NCBI GenBank assembly: GCA_942486035.1
Contig: CALNXK010000016.1
Location: forward strand, 96,001-160,000
DNA length: 64,000 nt
Reading direction: 5' to 3'
Origin: Porites lobata
Lineage: Eukaryota; Cnidaria; Anthozoa; Scleractinia; Poritidae
The notes below the pieces were generated by a model. It was not told the origin of the DNA, made no database searches, and worked only from the letters and a program-made list of their open reading frames with translations. The position numbers were made by a program, and so were the translations under genes. Positions 11,983-24,154 of this stretch are shown here, piece by piece (positions within the stretch are counted from its first letter, which is position 1; each line of letters opens with the position of its first letter).

Positions 11983-12865
11983 TTACGAACGGCAGAAAAT
12001 TTGTTTTGTGGCTGAACGTATTTCACGAAGTTTCCAGGAATATAGAAAGGGATTGAAAGATGCGTTAAGAGAGATCATAATTCTTGCGATGTAAAGAACT
12101 GTGATCGATACCCCGTTATTAAAATAGAGATAAAGGAAAGGCAAGCTTCAAATAAGAAGGAATATAAATACAAGAAAAGTGTTGAAGGCTGACTTCTTAA
12201 GTCTTCTTATGATAAAAGCGTCGGCCCTTTGTTCAGGTTGTTGATGTTGAATTCGGATCTGATGTCGCACAATGAGGTGGATATTGAAATAAATGGCGAA
12301 GTTTACAACTATTACAACACAAATTTTTATGGCCATAAATCTGCCAAAGGTTCCCACTTGCCAGACATAAATTGGCACCAGAAATCCCTGAAACAACCAA
12401 ATACATGTTAAAACTACGATTACACGATACTTAGTTACTATGACAGTGTATCTCAAGTGTAAGCGGAGAGCAAGCAGTCGGTCCAACGCAACTGCTGTAC
12501 TGGTCCCAAGAGAAACTCCACACAAAACGATGGCCGAACAGTTGAAGCTTGAACACAAAAGACGAAACGTTGTTAGTGGTAAATAATGGTTATATCCAGC
12601 AGAGAGTACAATCGACAAAAGTAAGGATTGTACAATGTAGCCAAAAGTAAAATCGGAAAAGGCAAGGCCTGCCGAATAAAATATAAGCTGGTGTACTCAA
12701 GGAAGGAGTCTTAAAGATTGTTATCAAAATGGCAGCATTTCCAAGTAAAGTCATTACACAGAGGGGAATGTTGACCAAGGAAATTATAATCGCACGGAAG
12801 GCGTTTTCCTCAAAATATTTTCTGTGTCGAATACATCCATCGCCAAGGGTAAAATTACTCTCCAT
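11983..12865 (-). pseudogene. Orphan class A GPCR pseudogene
   Basis: Read on the minus strand from the ATG at 12865, the protein follows the intact GPCR at 55260-56141 closely: TM1 with GNAAILITI, TM3 ending in LDRLLAL, TM4 with CIWLFQG, TM6 start KKSAFNTFLVF, and TM7 SLNASFNPFLYSW with an intact NPxxY. Two lesions break it. A frameshift lies in TM2 near 12655-12690, where ILLAGLA should follow. A TGA replaces the TM6 cysteine codon near 12149-12151. After that stop the frame stays open to a TAA at 11983-11985. Length and intronless layout match the live relatives. About 300 bp of 3' flank is shared with the fragment at 39355-39900, so the two were copied together. Confidence 0.9.
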
Positions 12866-13744
12866 CGAAAATTTTGTTTCCAGGCTGTAAAACACAAACT
12901 GTTCTCTCTTTTTTTACGCCAAGAGACCATCGCCACACCTTTTTACAATAGATTAAAATAAGTTTTTTAATCAAGCAGAACTTTTAAACCATAATTCATT
13001 TGAAATGTCAATATTCCCTGTTTATGAACCTTTTGACATCATATTTTAATAGGGGTTCTGCATGCATACTGCATCGGGTGTTGTTTTGCTTTTAGAGATT
13101 TCTATTTGATTAGTCTACATACTGGCATCAAGAAAAACGGAAATGACATTTAATTTTGCCACCGACATTCACTACTCTGTAGAATTAATAAGAATCAAGA
13201 ACCAATAAGCTAGACGCTAGGTTGAGTTTAAAACTAATAAAGAGAAATTTTAAATATTTAGTTCCGTATATTACTCAAGTGTACAGCGGCAACCAGAAAT
13301 CTATACAAAACATAACTGTTATCCAGGTAAAGCATTAATACGCTTCATGCTGACATCTAAAAAACTGAAAAGCAATAACCTTCAGGCTGATGTTTAGACA
13401 AATGATTGACCTGGAAACATTTCAGCCTGTTGACAAAATCAGGGTTTCAATATCCGGATTTTTCTCGTATTGCAACAAGACAGGATTCTCAAGTTCACTT
13501 AAGCTTGTCTTCCTCTCCAAATTTTTGTTATTTTATTTTACTCTTTTACAAGTTCTTTATTTGTCATTTTTCAAAATTATAAATAATTATTATAAAGAAT
13601 CTAAGGTGTTATTCGTACCTAGCGTCAAGAAAGGATAGCGACTTTGAAAGTATCTGCCTCAGGCCTCACTCCTGGAACGTAACGCGCGTGGAATTATTGG
13701 AAGGAGAGTCCTTGTGCAAATTGACATTATATTATGATTTATAT
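12866..13744. other. AT-rich spacer, no gene seen
   Basis: 5' flank of the GPCR pseudogene and part of the segment absent from duplicated block B. An 82-codon open frame at 13390 is hydrophobic but has no homologous look, no splice context and strong A/T bias; it is not called as a gene. Confidence 0.4.
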
Positions 13745-13885
13745 GTAAATCAGGAGCCATACTTGATCATGGCTCCTGAAGCAAATATTTGTAAATTGAA
13801 ATGGCGCTCACAATAGTTCTTGAATACAGTCTCGACGTCGTACTCGGGCATGTAACCGTTTCCGATCTCATGGCGTTTGAACTTT
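13745..13885. repeat. Displaced tail of duplicated block A
   Basis: This stretch ('catggctcctgaagcaaat' onward, with 'ggcgctcacaatagttc' and 'aaccgtttccga') matches 49494-49610, which in copy B directly follows the LINE tail. In copy A it lies 3.1 kb further on, beyond the GPCR pseudogene. Either the 10612-13744 segment was inserted into copy A or it was deleted from copy B. Confidence 0.75.
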
Positions 13886-14484
13886 GAATATAGGGAGTGT
13901 TCACATTAGTGCCCAAGGAGGACCATACTCGGGCGCCAACTTATCAATGTATCATAAACCAAATGTTCAGAGCAAAACTGTTTTGAAATCAAAGTAACTT
14001 AGGTAAATTGAGAACGTCAGTTTGTATTTTGTTCGCTTTTATTCAACGACCGTTTGCGGAGAGGTTATTTCAACAGTGGAGAAAAAATTTAGTCGCCGTT
14101 GCTGTTGTGGACGAGTGGCCCTTGTAGGGAGATTAAAACAAGAGTGATTGTGTGGACTGTCCACAAGGTCGATAGGTAGTGATCATTGTAGGGAGATGAT
14201 CTTAAGCTTTTGAATTCGAGAAAAATTTGGAGTCTTGTAAGGTGGTTTTAACCTTTCAGTGTGTGGACGTAATCATAGAGTGGATCATATTTAAAATGGC
14301 CTCTTTGGCAAATCATTAACAAGGTACTATTTGTTTTTCAGTATTTTAGTAAATAAAATTCAGGTTTCCTTTTTATTAGATTTTGACTTTGACCACTTCT
14401 GGGAGTCGAAAAGGATAACATCTTGATAAGATTTTATTAAACTGATTGAAGCAAGAAGGGAAAAAAGAAATGAATGCTTGTAGT
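13886..14484. other. Spacer, no gene seen
   Basis: No supported coding content. The text around 13900-14200 has the word mix of low-copy repeats but no clear partner in this window. Confidence 0.35.
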
Positions 14485-14606
14485 GGCTAGCCTCTTACGC
14501 GGGCGTTTTTAGGGGAGCTGGTATTTTGTTCGTATTTCCTCCCGCTCCCGTGGGGAGGGATGAAATACGAGCTCCCCTAAAAACGCCTGCGTAAGGGGCT
14601 GGGTAG
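14485..14606. mobile_element. Foldback MITE
   Basis: Two arms, gcgggcgtttttagggga near 14499 and tcccctaaaaacgcctgc near 14573, are reverse complements separated by about 50 bp. The outer ends read agcctcttacg and cgtaaggggct. Non-coding. Confidence 0.8.
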
Positions 14607-15081
14607 TGGCCTTTTTGAGACTCTTCTCTATACAGCTTTGACAGATACCATTGCCAAAAACCCCACCACTAAGAGAATTTTGAGAAGATAACACTACCCT
14701 TCATGTCTTACATATGCGCCTCTGTCTGGCCAGATTCCCATTATGAAACATCAAAGAAAAGACATTGTTGGGTTCAAGCTTTATCAGTATTTATTGCAAA
14801 TGCCTTTAACTGGCTGTTAACCACACGTTTCAGGCTTTTTTTCGTGATTCATTTTTGACAATTATATCAGCATAGGTCACAAAGCTACATCAACAGACAT
14901 GAAAATAAGCAGTACTCCTTTACCTTATACACTATACATCTTTTAATTGGTGCTATACTGCAATTCTAAATTTAAAGTACTATCCTTTGACTTATAAAAA
15001 AACCTGGTTTCGTTGAATTTACACATCGGAATAAACAGTACATGCGAAACTTCTCAGCCAGCCTTGCTCTTGTTCTCATTC

Positions 15082-15087
15082 TTTATT
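15082..15087 (-). terminator. Candidate polyadenylation signal AATAAA
   Basis: TTTATT on the plus strand gives AATAAA on the minus strand, about 95 nt beyond the stop codon of the possible terminal exon at 15180-15266. Confidence 0.4.
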
Positions 15088-15179
15088 GCCCAACCCAGTA
15101 GGCATTTAGGGAGAAGAAAGGCCCAATAAATGAGGTTGGCTTCTTATGTATATGTATTAGCTTGCTTCTTTTCGACATA

Positions 15180-15266
15180 TCACTGCTGCTTTATCGATTC
15201 CCAAACGATCCAGCCAATAATCACAGTCTGGACTGCAGCAACCCTGAGCTTTAGGGCTTCTACGAT
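15180..15266 (-). CDS. Possible 3'-terminal exon of an unidentified membrane protein
   Basis: On the minus strand a pyrimidine/T tract and CAG acceptor at 15267-15269 are followed by 28 sense codons, then TGA at 15180-15182. The peptide ends AAVQTVIIGWIVWESIKQQ, a plausible single membrane-crossing helix with an amphipathic lead-in. An AATAAA lies about 95 nt downstream. No upstream exon was found between here and the transposon at 16 kb. If the exon is real, the rest of the gene lies beyond, and the 8.3-kb transposon would sit in its upstream intron or flank. I do not recognise the family. Confidence 0.35.
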   Translation of the reverse strand: MVEALKLRVAAVQTVIIGWIVWESIKQQ

Positions 15267-15995
15267 CTGAAAAAAATAAGAAGGAAAAGAAAATTAAAAC
15301 AAGAGAAAATAGGAATTAAGTAAATTGAAGAGAGTTCAAAATATCATCAAATGTTGATTGAAATAGTGATTTTGCATCTCGGTTTGAGCAATGTTCTTCT
15401 CTTGTCGTTGTTTTATCCTTTTATACCGTTTGCCTTTTTTAAAACACCCATGTTTCCAAAATGTATTTAGGAGACATTTTGGTGATCCAAACAACCTTTT
15501 GAATTTAGCTAGCTGTACAGAGAAATACAGCCAGCTATATTGATACATTCACTATTCATGTACAAAAAAAGTTGACTTTTTTAATCTATCAATAAAGAAA
15601 GAATACAATCTTAAAATTTTTATCATAATAGTATATGTTGAAACTTTAAGTTTGCACTGTTTTATTTTCTTACTTACGACATTTCTAACATTGATCTTTT
15701 GTCAGAATTTCATCATTATAAACGTAATTAGATACTCGTGTCAGAATCCTTTTGCAGCTACCCGGCCCTCCCTTAAAGAATATGGGGTCATCGCATCCTT
15801 TACTGGCCTGAATGATCAGACTAATAAATCAATATTTCTCTCCCGTAAATAGTAAGGCTTCAGAGTCTTTGGTTTAAAAATAATGCAAATAGATTCCTAA
15901 AACTCAGCTTTCTCTGTCCGAATTGACATTGGTGTGATCATAAAACGAATTTAATTGAAGTTTGACATTTAATTCGTTTAAAGTTGACCACTGTG

Positions 15996-16052
15996 TACAC
16001 AGTAACTTTTAAGGAGTTATAATATATCATCTAGTGGGGTTAATCTAACTCC
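15996..16052. mobile_element. Left part of a MITE split by the Kolobok insertion
   Basis: Starts TACACAGTAACTTTTAAGG and runs on to gagttat. The reverse complement of 24739-24763 gives the same 25 positions with about four differences (TACACCATAATTTTTAGGG, then gagttat). The inner sequence carries the taactcc/ggagtta words that also fill the right part. Confidence 0.75.
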
Positions 16053-16056
16053 TTAA
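16053..16056. repeat. Target-site duplication TTAA, left
   Basis: TTAA immediately before AGTGCTACTGTGA. Its partner is at 24388-24391. TTAA duplications are the rule for Kolobok and piggyBac superfamilies. Confidence 0.85.
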
Positions 16057-16198
16057 AGTGCTACTGTGATCAAATCAAGCATCATTTGTTTTTTTCGTTT
16101 TTTACAATGTTTGAAAGCTAATAAATACACATACCAAATTTGAGACCGTAATTCCAACTGGAAGTCCGACTTTTTGAGCCATGTTTTTCTCCGGTGGA

Positions 16199-16278
16199 CG
16201 TCCGCCATTACCGAAACAAGAAATGGCGGAGCGAAAGGGAGGGATTGGTTCGAGGTCAAGCGTTACGTCATCGTATCC
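16199..16278 (+). promoter_or_regulatory. Left subterminal promoter-like block
   Basis: Contains gtccgccattac (16200-16211), whose core is close to a YY1-type CCGCCAT site, and gcgttacgtcatcgt (about 16260-16274), a CRE/ATF-like site. It lies about 90-170 bp upstream of the transposase ATG. The same two words occur, inverted, at the right end. Function is inferred from position and symmetry only. Confidence 0.5.
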
Positions 16279-16367
16279 TTTAAATTAGAGCGCGAATATT
16301 AGCAAAGTGAGATCTCTTCACGAGAAAAAGGGGACTTTCTGATCTCGCTCATTTGCATCGCGGAAAG

Positions 16368-19300
16368 ATGCCTTCTTGTCGCTGCGTCGTTCAAGACTGT
16401 AGCAACAGGTCGAATCCTAAATTAGGCATTTCTTTGCACAAGCCGAAGACTAGCTTTGAAAGCCAGAAATGGAAAGCCTTCGTCCGAACACATCGCGCCA
16501 ACTTCAACCCCAAAGGGCTCTTCAAGATTTGTTCAGTTCATTTCACTGCCGATTGCTTCGAGCGGGCAGTTCATGTACCTGGCGCTCCGAGAGTTACACT
16601 TGCCGGAGCCATTCCAACGATTTGGAAGTTAGGTGAAGCGGGCAATTCCAGTGCCATGTCAGCGAGAGACCGGCGTATGGTAAGTAATAAAACATTGTAG
16701 ACCTTTGATCCTTGTTCACACGTACACTTCCTGGGATCGCGGTATTTCAGCTTCAAGCCGGCATAAGAAAGGGCAAAAGGGTTTTTTTCTAAAACACAGG
16801 CGTAAACTACATGCACACTGAGTAATGAACAGATATGACAAGAACTGAAAGCCCAGTAGTGGTTTTGTCGTGTTTCGCGCGTTCGAGCGAAAATGAATAA
16901 GTCACTTATACAGTGTTTTGGTTGCCTTCGCTGCAGGCTTTCAACTCGTAAAACGAATAATATTTTTTAGTTCTTTGAGACTGCAAGATCATTTATTGAT
17001 GCTGAACTGTAAGATCGTTAAAAAATAACATTATGGATTTGCCGATCAATATCTTTACACCTTCGGTGTTTTTTTTTTTTTTTTTACTGGAAAACTAAAT
17101 TCTGGTCTGTAGGCAATGAAACATATCCTAGCCGTGCACGAAGCTAGCAACGTGGCCGCCTCGCAAGAACTTGAAGAAGATGAAGAGTTTGATTTACCCG
17201 CAAGTGGGGAATCTGCGGTGCAGGTATGTCCAGCTACGAGCCTTTTTTTTTAGGAATCTCACAATGGTGACTTTATAGCCTCTCACATAAACGGCAGTCG
17301 GTTTGTTATTATTTTGTATGAATCCATTAGAGCTACTGGCCTATATGTTGGAGTTAAAATTTGTTTATATTTTCCTGATAAGTTAACTCTGAATACAAAG
17401 AAGAGGGTATTGGCCACCATTCATAAAAAAGATAAATTAGATATAGCTTCTTTGTTTTTCTTATGAAGCTGGAGAGGGAGCCGGACAGTAATGAAATTGA
17501 AGAAATGGAAGAAGAGGTTGAGGAGTATGCAGTAAACGATCCCCTTTCATCATCAAACTCAATGCAGGTATTTCCGGGCAGACTTCCACTTGCTTTGCTT
17601 AAAAAATGGCATGCTTCTTACATTCTTATCAAAAATTATACTTATTCTTAGGTTGAACAAACTACTGAAACAACTCCAATAGAAGGTTCAGTGCATGCAG
17701 ATATGGATACAAGTAACTCACTGTGCTCATCAAGCTCGATGGTAAGGGATTTCTTTTATTTCAAAGAAAACGTGTAACAGTACCATATTACCTTCATTAT
17801 AATAATTATTACATCTATTGTTATGAGAATTTGACTTTTGTTCTTCTAACAATATTGTAGGACCATGTCTCATCACAATTTCTACCTGCTGCTGCATCAA
17901 CACCAATAACCCCAACTGTAAGTATCATAAACAGGAAGCAAGCAACATTATTTTTTTTTTATTGAATGTTAGTCCACTTTGACTTTCTTCAAAGTATCTT
18001 CAAACTGCTGTACTTCATTTTTACTGTCATGCACAATAAGTCACAAAAGAAACCCACAAACCTCCAAAAGGAAGTTATGGTTTTAAAACACAGCGGGCAA
18101 CTGCAACAGCAATTGAAAAGAAAAACATTTTTTAGAACTCGTACAAATGTTTCACTCTGATGCCCTTTTGGCCACGTCATTGTAGACTCATATACAGCCA
18201 AAAAGTAATAATTTTAGATTACCACAGTATACTAAATATGTTGACTGGGGCCAATGCATAAGCCATTTAAAGTGACAGTTTTTTACATGTAAAGATATTA
18301 AAAGCTGAATTTTCAACTTATTGATAGGCACATGAAAATCAAGGTGAATGCAGCACTTGTCAAGACCTCTCTACAGAGAATAAAGAACTCAAAAAGAGAT
18401 CAAAAGTATTACGATTTAAAGTCACCAGACTGACTAACAAGCTCGCAAAACAATCAAAAGCAGTGGGTGGAGACTTTGCAGGAGATCCACTTAAATGCAT
18501 CTAAAGATCATTTAGAGTCAGATTGTAGTGAGTGTTCTGAATTTGTGTTGGGTTGTTGGGGGGGAGGAGTATTCCAAATTGTGGGCTATACAAGACTTTG
18601 CAGTTATTCTCATTTGTGCTGTTTATCTTTGATGGATACTCCATGTATATTAGTAAAAAGGCAGTCAAACCTTGGTTTTCAAACAACATCCAATTTTTTT
18701 TCAAATTTAGTACAAATTACAGAAACTATTCCATCAGATAAATAATCTATTTGTCGTTGATAGGCTACAAATATAGATAATCTAAGCCATAATGATTCCT
18801 TTTCTCTAGATAACACAGCACAAGCTCACAATGCTAATTCCACTGTGTTTGGTGACCAGAATAACAGTGTAGATGACTTTACAGAGATTAGTGATGACGA
18901 TGATGACAATGAAGAGCCTGAGAATGATGATGATCCTGACTGGACTCCTGAAAAATTAGATGAAGTCTATCAGGAATTAGGAGACGATAATGTGAATGAC
19001 AGCCAAACAACAAAGCCTAGGTACTGTATAGGATGTACCATAACTTACTAGTTAATGTAGACATGCGCATGCAAGTGTGGTCCATCTTGTCTTGAATAAA
19101 AATCTCATTATTTGCGAAGTAAAAAAGGGAGAAAAAGCCTTTCTACCCCCCTATCCCTTCCTAAAAAAGGCACATCCACCACAGCAACACCATTAAATGT
19201 GTTGTCCTGGAGATATACATGTATTAGTATTTTAAGAGAGAGTACGATACACTGATTATTTCTTTGTATGACTTTAAAGGCATCTTCCATGACTTGACAT

Positions 19301-22300
19301 TGGATGAAAAATGGGAAATATCTGACTCATTTCTAAAATTACTATTATTATTTATCACACAACAGGCTGAACTACGCAGGAAAGAACAAGCGTGAGGAGC
19401 CTAAAGGCATTGTTTTTTTATCCAAGCTGTTACTACTGTTTCAATACTGCCATTATTGTCTTACTCCCAACCCAGAAACTGTTTGCACACAAACAGGAAC
19501 TCTATTGACCATTAAAGCCAAATGCAGCAGTTGTCAAGAGATATTTACCTGGGAAAGCCAGCCATTCCTTATGGGCAAATTTCCAGCAGGCAACCTTCTC
19601 CTCAGCTTTGCAACTCTTTGTGCTGGAGCATCAATAAAGAAAATGTTGACAGTGTTTCGGCACATGGGAGTACTTGTCTACAATGAGCCCACCTACTACT
19701 ACCATCAGCGGCATCTCCTCATTCCCACTATCATCTCATTCTGGCGTAAATACCAAACAAAACTGCTGGATTCCCTGAAAGGAAAAGAAGTAGTTTTAGC
19801 AGGAGATGGGCGCCACGACAGCATGGGCCACTCAGCAAAATATGGCACTTATACTATATTTTGTTGTACTGTTGGCCTTATTATTCATATTGTTTTATTA
19901 CAGGCAAGTGAAAAAAACCTCATAAAAATCATACAGTCATGTAGTAACACCAAACCCAAAGCAAGGGTAAATTTAATTTCAATAATTATTATAAATATCT
20001 ATGAACTGCAGAATCAGAAAAGCAAGGCCATGTTAAAGAAATGTGGTCAAAAGACAAAATCTGAATGCTTGAACTAGAAAAAAAAACACATTTATAACAA
20101 AACACCCGTCTGTCTTGTATTTTCTAGGCTAATCAGGCAGGAAGCAGTTCTGGTATCGAGTTTATGGCCTTCAAGGAAGCCATGACATATATTCTAGCCA
20201 CAGGCATGATTGTCAAGTCATTTATCTCTGACCGCCATGCTTCCATTGCTAAGTGGATGAGAGAAGAATGTGGCAAGAAGTGTGCTGAACTTGGCAAGCC
20301 AGTTATCAATCATTTTTTTGATCTTTGGCACATTGGGAAAAGTATGCAAAAACAATAAGTAACCTAATATGTTTTCATCGTATGTAATCATATACATCAT
20401 ATACATATATCAATATTACCATTACTTCTTTTTATTATAGTTATTGTCGTACCTTGCCCTAGGGCACAGTGTAAAAAACCTATGACCTAGAATCTGTAGT
20501 GAAATAGTACTCTCATTATCAGAGGAGACAATGTCTCTGCTTCTCTGTGCCTTGATCAAATTTATTGTACATGTATATTGTAGAAAAGCACTTAATGTTC
20601 AATTGTTTTGCTATTTTCACAGAAATCCAAAAAGTTCTAACAAAACTGAGCAAGGAAAAAAATTGTGAGATCATTGGCCGCTGGAGGAAGGCCTGTGTTA
20701 GACATTTTTACTGGGCAGTGACCTCCACTCAAGAAAGTCTTGGAAAGGTCAAGGTTGCAAAGTTCCAAGCATTCCTCAGTCATGTCATCAACAAACACAA
20801 GAACCTTCCTAATAGGCTATTCAATGCTTGTGCTCACGGTGAAGTCATCACACCAAAAGTATGGATGTCTAAAGGTACAAAAGCCTCACTTGCTGCCGCA
20901 CTCTATGTTGATCTTATTATGTTGACCAAATGTCTTGGATATACGACTACATAACTGTAACATTGCAAAGCTTGGTTGAGCTATTTTCGGTCATGTTCAA
21001 GAATTTCAGCCCCATCTGCTCAAATGCAACTAAAAACTGTCAACAATTGAAAAAAATATGAAAAATATGAAATATCACTGTCCTTTTTCTTTTTTACCCT
21101 AAATAAAAAAAATAATTTACAACTAGTGATCACCTGATTTATAAATTTCATCTAAAAACCACAATATGACAAACATTTCCACTGTATTGCTTTCATTCAT
21201 GCTAGTGTCAGAGGCATATGAAAAGCTGTATACCGCCCTTACGAAAAGCAGCCTTACTAAAGGAATAGAAAAAGCTTCCTCAGTTGAGCAAACAAGCTGC
21301 CTGGAAGGGTATCATTCAGTAGTCAACCAATTTGCCCCAAAGATGCTGGCCTACTCATACCTGGGAATGCTTTGTAGGTACGTGAAATTTAAGGCTTATG
21401 TATTTAAACATAGCAACACTAAAGTAAATCTTGAAAAAGCAAACAAAATTCAAAAAGTATGAGGAAAGGCACTGGGATGCTGGGATGCCTTTTTTGATAG
21501 ATATAGGCAGTTTGCAAAACTGGTAGAACTTGTCACATAATTTAATACATTCTGATTACTTTGTACCTTTCTCTCTTCCTTTTCTTTTTTTTAAGATCAG
21601 TACTGGCTGCCCTTCATTTTAATTACAACCTCAGAAGAGAGACAAAGGTGGATGACCAGGGCAAACCACGCCTTCACATCTCATACCCAAAGTACAAGGA
21701 AGGAGAAGCAACAGTCAGGGAAGTCAGGGTAGCTCCTAATTATGGTAAGTCTTTGATAAGGACCATTGTAGCAAAGTATACCTGTAAGTTTCCAAGTTGG
21801 ACAACTTTAAAATGATGTCTATTCTCAAAATCAAATATCTACATGTACAGGTGTACATCAACAGGTTTCCTGGTATTATCATGACTGCAGACAGGTTAGC
21901 TGCTGTCAGAAAATATTCAGCAATTTAATTTAGCTATGCTAATAAGCTACTACTTATGATGTCTTGTAATCCACATTTCCTTTCTAGAGAGAATAAAATG
22001 TAGATTCTAATAATCACAGTTAGTCAAAAAGTGAACTTACTTTAGCTTGTGAAGTCATTATGCAAAGTACTTCCGTGAAGAACTTTTGTAACTGCCTTTC
22101 TCCTTAGAGTATGTGGCGGAGATTTATGAATCTCTAATAACAACTCCACGACGGAACCTCCAACTGATAGAAGAAGAGCTAAAACAGGTGGTTCCAGACC
22201 CTATGCACTCAATGCTTGAGAAGCAATCCAAAGATGATGCAATACGGAAACACAATGAAAGAAAAAACAAGGAAACAGTGATTTGTCCTCCAACATGTTC

Positions 22301-22648
22301 AGGTAAAATGTCTTGGCAATGCAATACCCGCTCTAGGTTTTTCATCAACATTTTCATCCAAATACTCAAACATTCTACTGAATTTGAAGCTGGGAAACAG
22401 GTTTTCAGAAGCAATATTTTTTATAGTAATCTGTATGAAAAAGAATTAATTTCTTTCAGTTGTAAGTTTACTTGACTTTCACCTGATTATCTACAGAAGC
22501 TGAACTGCAAACCTTGTTAGAGGAAAGTGACCAGTCAAGACCAATGTCAAGAACAAATACAAGCAGAAGAAGAGGGAGAGCACAGCTATGCAGAAAATGT
22601 GGACAGCCAAGAAGAGGACACACATGCACTGCTTCACAAAATGATTAA
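16368..22648 (+). CDS. THAP-domain DDE transposase, Kolobok-like, 14 exons, intact
   Basis: The 896-aa product is predicted to cut and move the surrounding element. Exons: 16368-16679, 17113-17223, 17469-17567, 17652-17741, 17861-17917, 18328-18466, 18810-19020, 19366-19903, 20128-20341, 20623-20874, 21206-21377, 21596-21744, 22108-22302, 22497-22648. All phases match and the total is divisible by three. Exon 6's donor (GTGGAG) is the least certain. The exon 8 donor is GC (CAG then GCAAGT). Residues 1-90 are a THAP zinc finger (C6, C11, C55, H58, AIPTIW at 81-86). Acidic linkers and a short coiled coil (about 230-262) follow. The catalytic core has GDGR (D487), ISDRH (D554), FDLWH (D584) and LEGYHS (E708), so the likely triad is D487/D554/E708. 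The tail holds CRKC-x6-H-x-C (C878-C890). An upstream in-frame ATG at 16353 is possible; the THAP start favours 16368. A domesticated host gene is less likely given the flanking TTAA and inverted ends. Confidence 0.9.
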
Positions 22649-22901
22649 ATGCTACTGAAGTTACAAAGAAAAACCTGATAATCATTTATTTTTGATGACA
22701 CTGTACTGTTCTAACATAAATGACCTAAATATTCATGGTACACATCATTGTTATTATTTTCATTTTTGGAGAAAAGAGAAGCCAAAATATAACAAGCTCT
22801 GTACTGCTCATATTAATCTCTTTGCAAACCACAAGTCTTGAAAGGATGGTTCACATAATGTATGAAAACAAAATATACAGAATAATGATAATGAACACTA
22901 T
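22649..22901. other. Convergent 3' intergenic region of the transposon
   Basis: The two transposon genes end facing each other here. The region is AT-rich, with no ORF of note. No canonical AATAAA was seen close behind either stop; ATTTATTTTT and 'aacataaat' words may serve. Confidence 0.4.
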
Positions 22902-24099
22902 CTATGATTCGTCATCTTCAAAGCCATGATACTGGCCATCTTCACTCAGAAAGGCTGTCCTTATTGCTTTGTAAGCACAACATGGCAGTGGATGACGCTT
23001 GGAACTTCCCGTAAACTCCCAAAGAAGTCGAGTAAATTGTCTGTATGACACTGATCGAAGAAACCTATAAAAAAATAATGAGGAAGTTATGTACAGTTTC
23101 ATATGCTGGACTGGTGGAGTTTTTTGTCACTTGTGGCAGCTTATTTGTTTAGGCTGTTATTTCATCATGCATGGTTTTTCTTTGATTAAAATACAATAAT
23201 ATGAGTTTTTGGCTGACAATAGAAGTTTTTGAGCATTCTGTATAATAAATAGACTGGGATGCAATAGACTGTAGTAGAAATAATAATGAAATATAACTGT
23301 AAGCGTTTATTTGTTGTTGACAAACGGGGCTTTGAGTATAATTTAACCTTATTATTTTACAAAAATAATAAGTAAATTGCTCACTTTCACTTATGAGACA
23401 CCCAGGTGAACAATAAGAACAACAGAAAAATGAATCATGGAATGATTAACTCACTCTGATTCCGTTTTATGACCTTGATTGAAAATAGCCCGGTAACTTT
23501 TTCCAGCTTTGGTCTTCAGGTTAAGTGATGCCACTTCAAGAACCCATCGGTTTAGGCAAACATCCTGAAACCCGGGATGCAAAGTGATACAATCACCTGC
23601 CCGTTCTATATTTTCCATTACTTCCCCCACACGATCTATTTCCTTGCAACAAATGCATTCTTCCTTCTTGGTGGCTATGTCGACCGAACAGTTCGAACAA
23701 GTGCACCTATAAAACAAAAATAACGCGTTCTCCGTTCAGTATTAGAAACACGCAATCGAAATTATGAAACAAATTCGAATTTATGGGCGAATTCCACCAT
23801 AACACAAAAGATTTAAAATGAAAAAGAACTGCTTAGAAATACAATCTGAGTCGTGCCTACCATGTGCCGACTTCTAATTCGCCAGTAAAGCGCCTTTGAA
23901 GCACGAGCTCCCATTCTTCCTCATTAGCCACACTTAGCGTGTATGCAGCAGCCTCTTCCTCGGTCGCGACTGGCTCCAGTTCCTCATCATACGGGACGAA
24001 AGCTGTTCCATCGTCGTCTAAAATTTCGCTGTTTTCGTCAGAACTTGAACCGGATCGGTCTTCCGAAGAAATGGAAGAAGACGAGGCAGACAACATCAT
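22902..24099 (-). CDS. P2X7-type C-terminal (ballast) domain protein, 3 exons
   Basis: Exons on minus: 24099-23861, 23706-23455 and 23064-22902, with good donors (GTAGGC, GTGAGT) and ATAG acceptors, encoding 217 aa. The first 79 residues are Ser/Asp/Glu-rich and probably disordered. From W80 the protein follows the intracellular C-terminal domain known from vertebrate P2X7 receptors: WCTCSNC (C81, C83, C86), ECICCKE (C97, C99, C100), ITLHPGFQDVCLNRWVLE, YRQFTRLLWEFTG, then LPCCAYKAIRTAF and YHGFEDDES. The clustered cysteines and His match a zinc-binding, nucleotide-associated fold in that family. No membrane segment or channel part is present, so it is a stand-alone soluble domain. Such domains are widespread in invertebrates. 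It lies wholly inside the transposon ends and converges on the transposase. Its role for the element is unknown; accessory DNA/RNA binding or nucleotide sensing is speculation. Confidence 0.87.
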
Positions 24100-24154
24100 A
24101 ACAACTAGCTAGTATAGCTTTTGGTCGGCTTTGCAGCGATGTCAGAATATTTTG

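Noticed and set aside
22124..22414. Minus-strand 96-codon ORF under the transposase
   Set aside because: Antisense to a supported coding exon of the transposase; no independent evidence.
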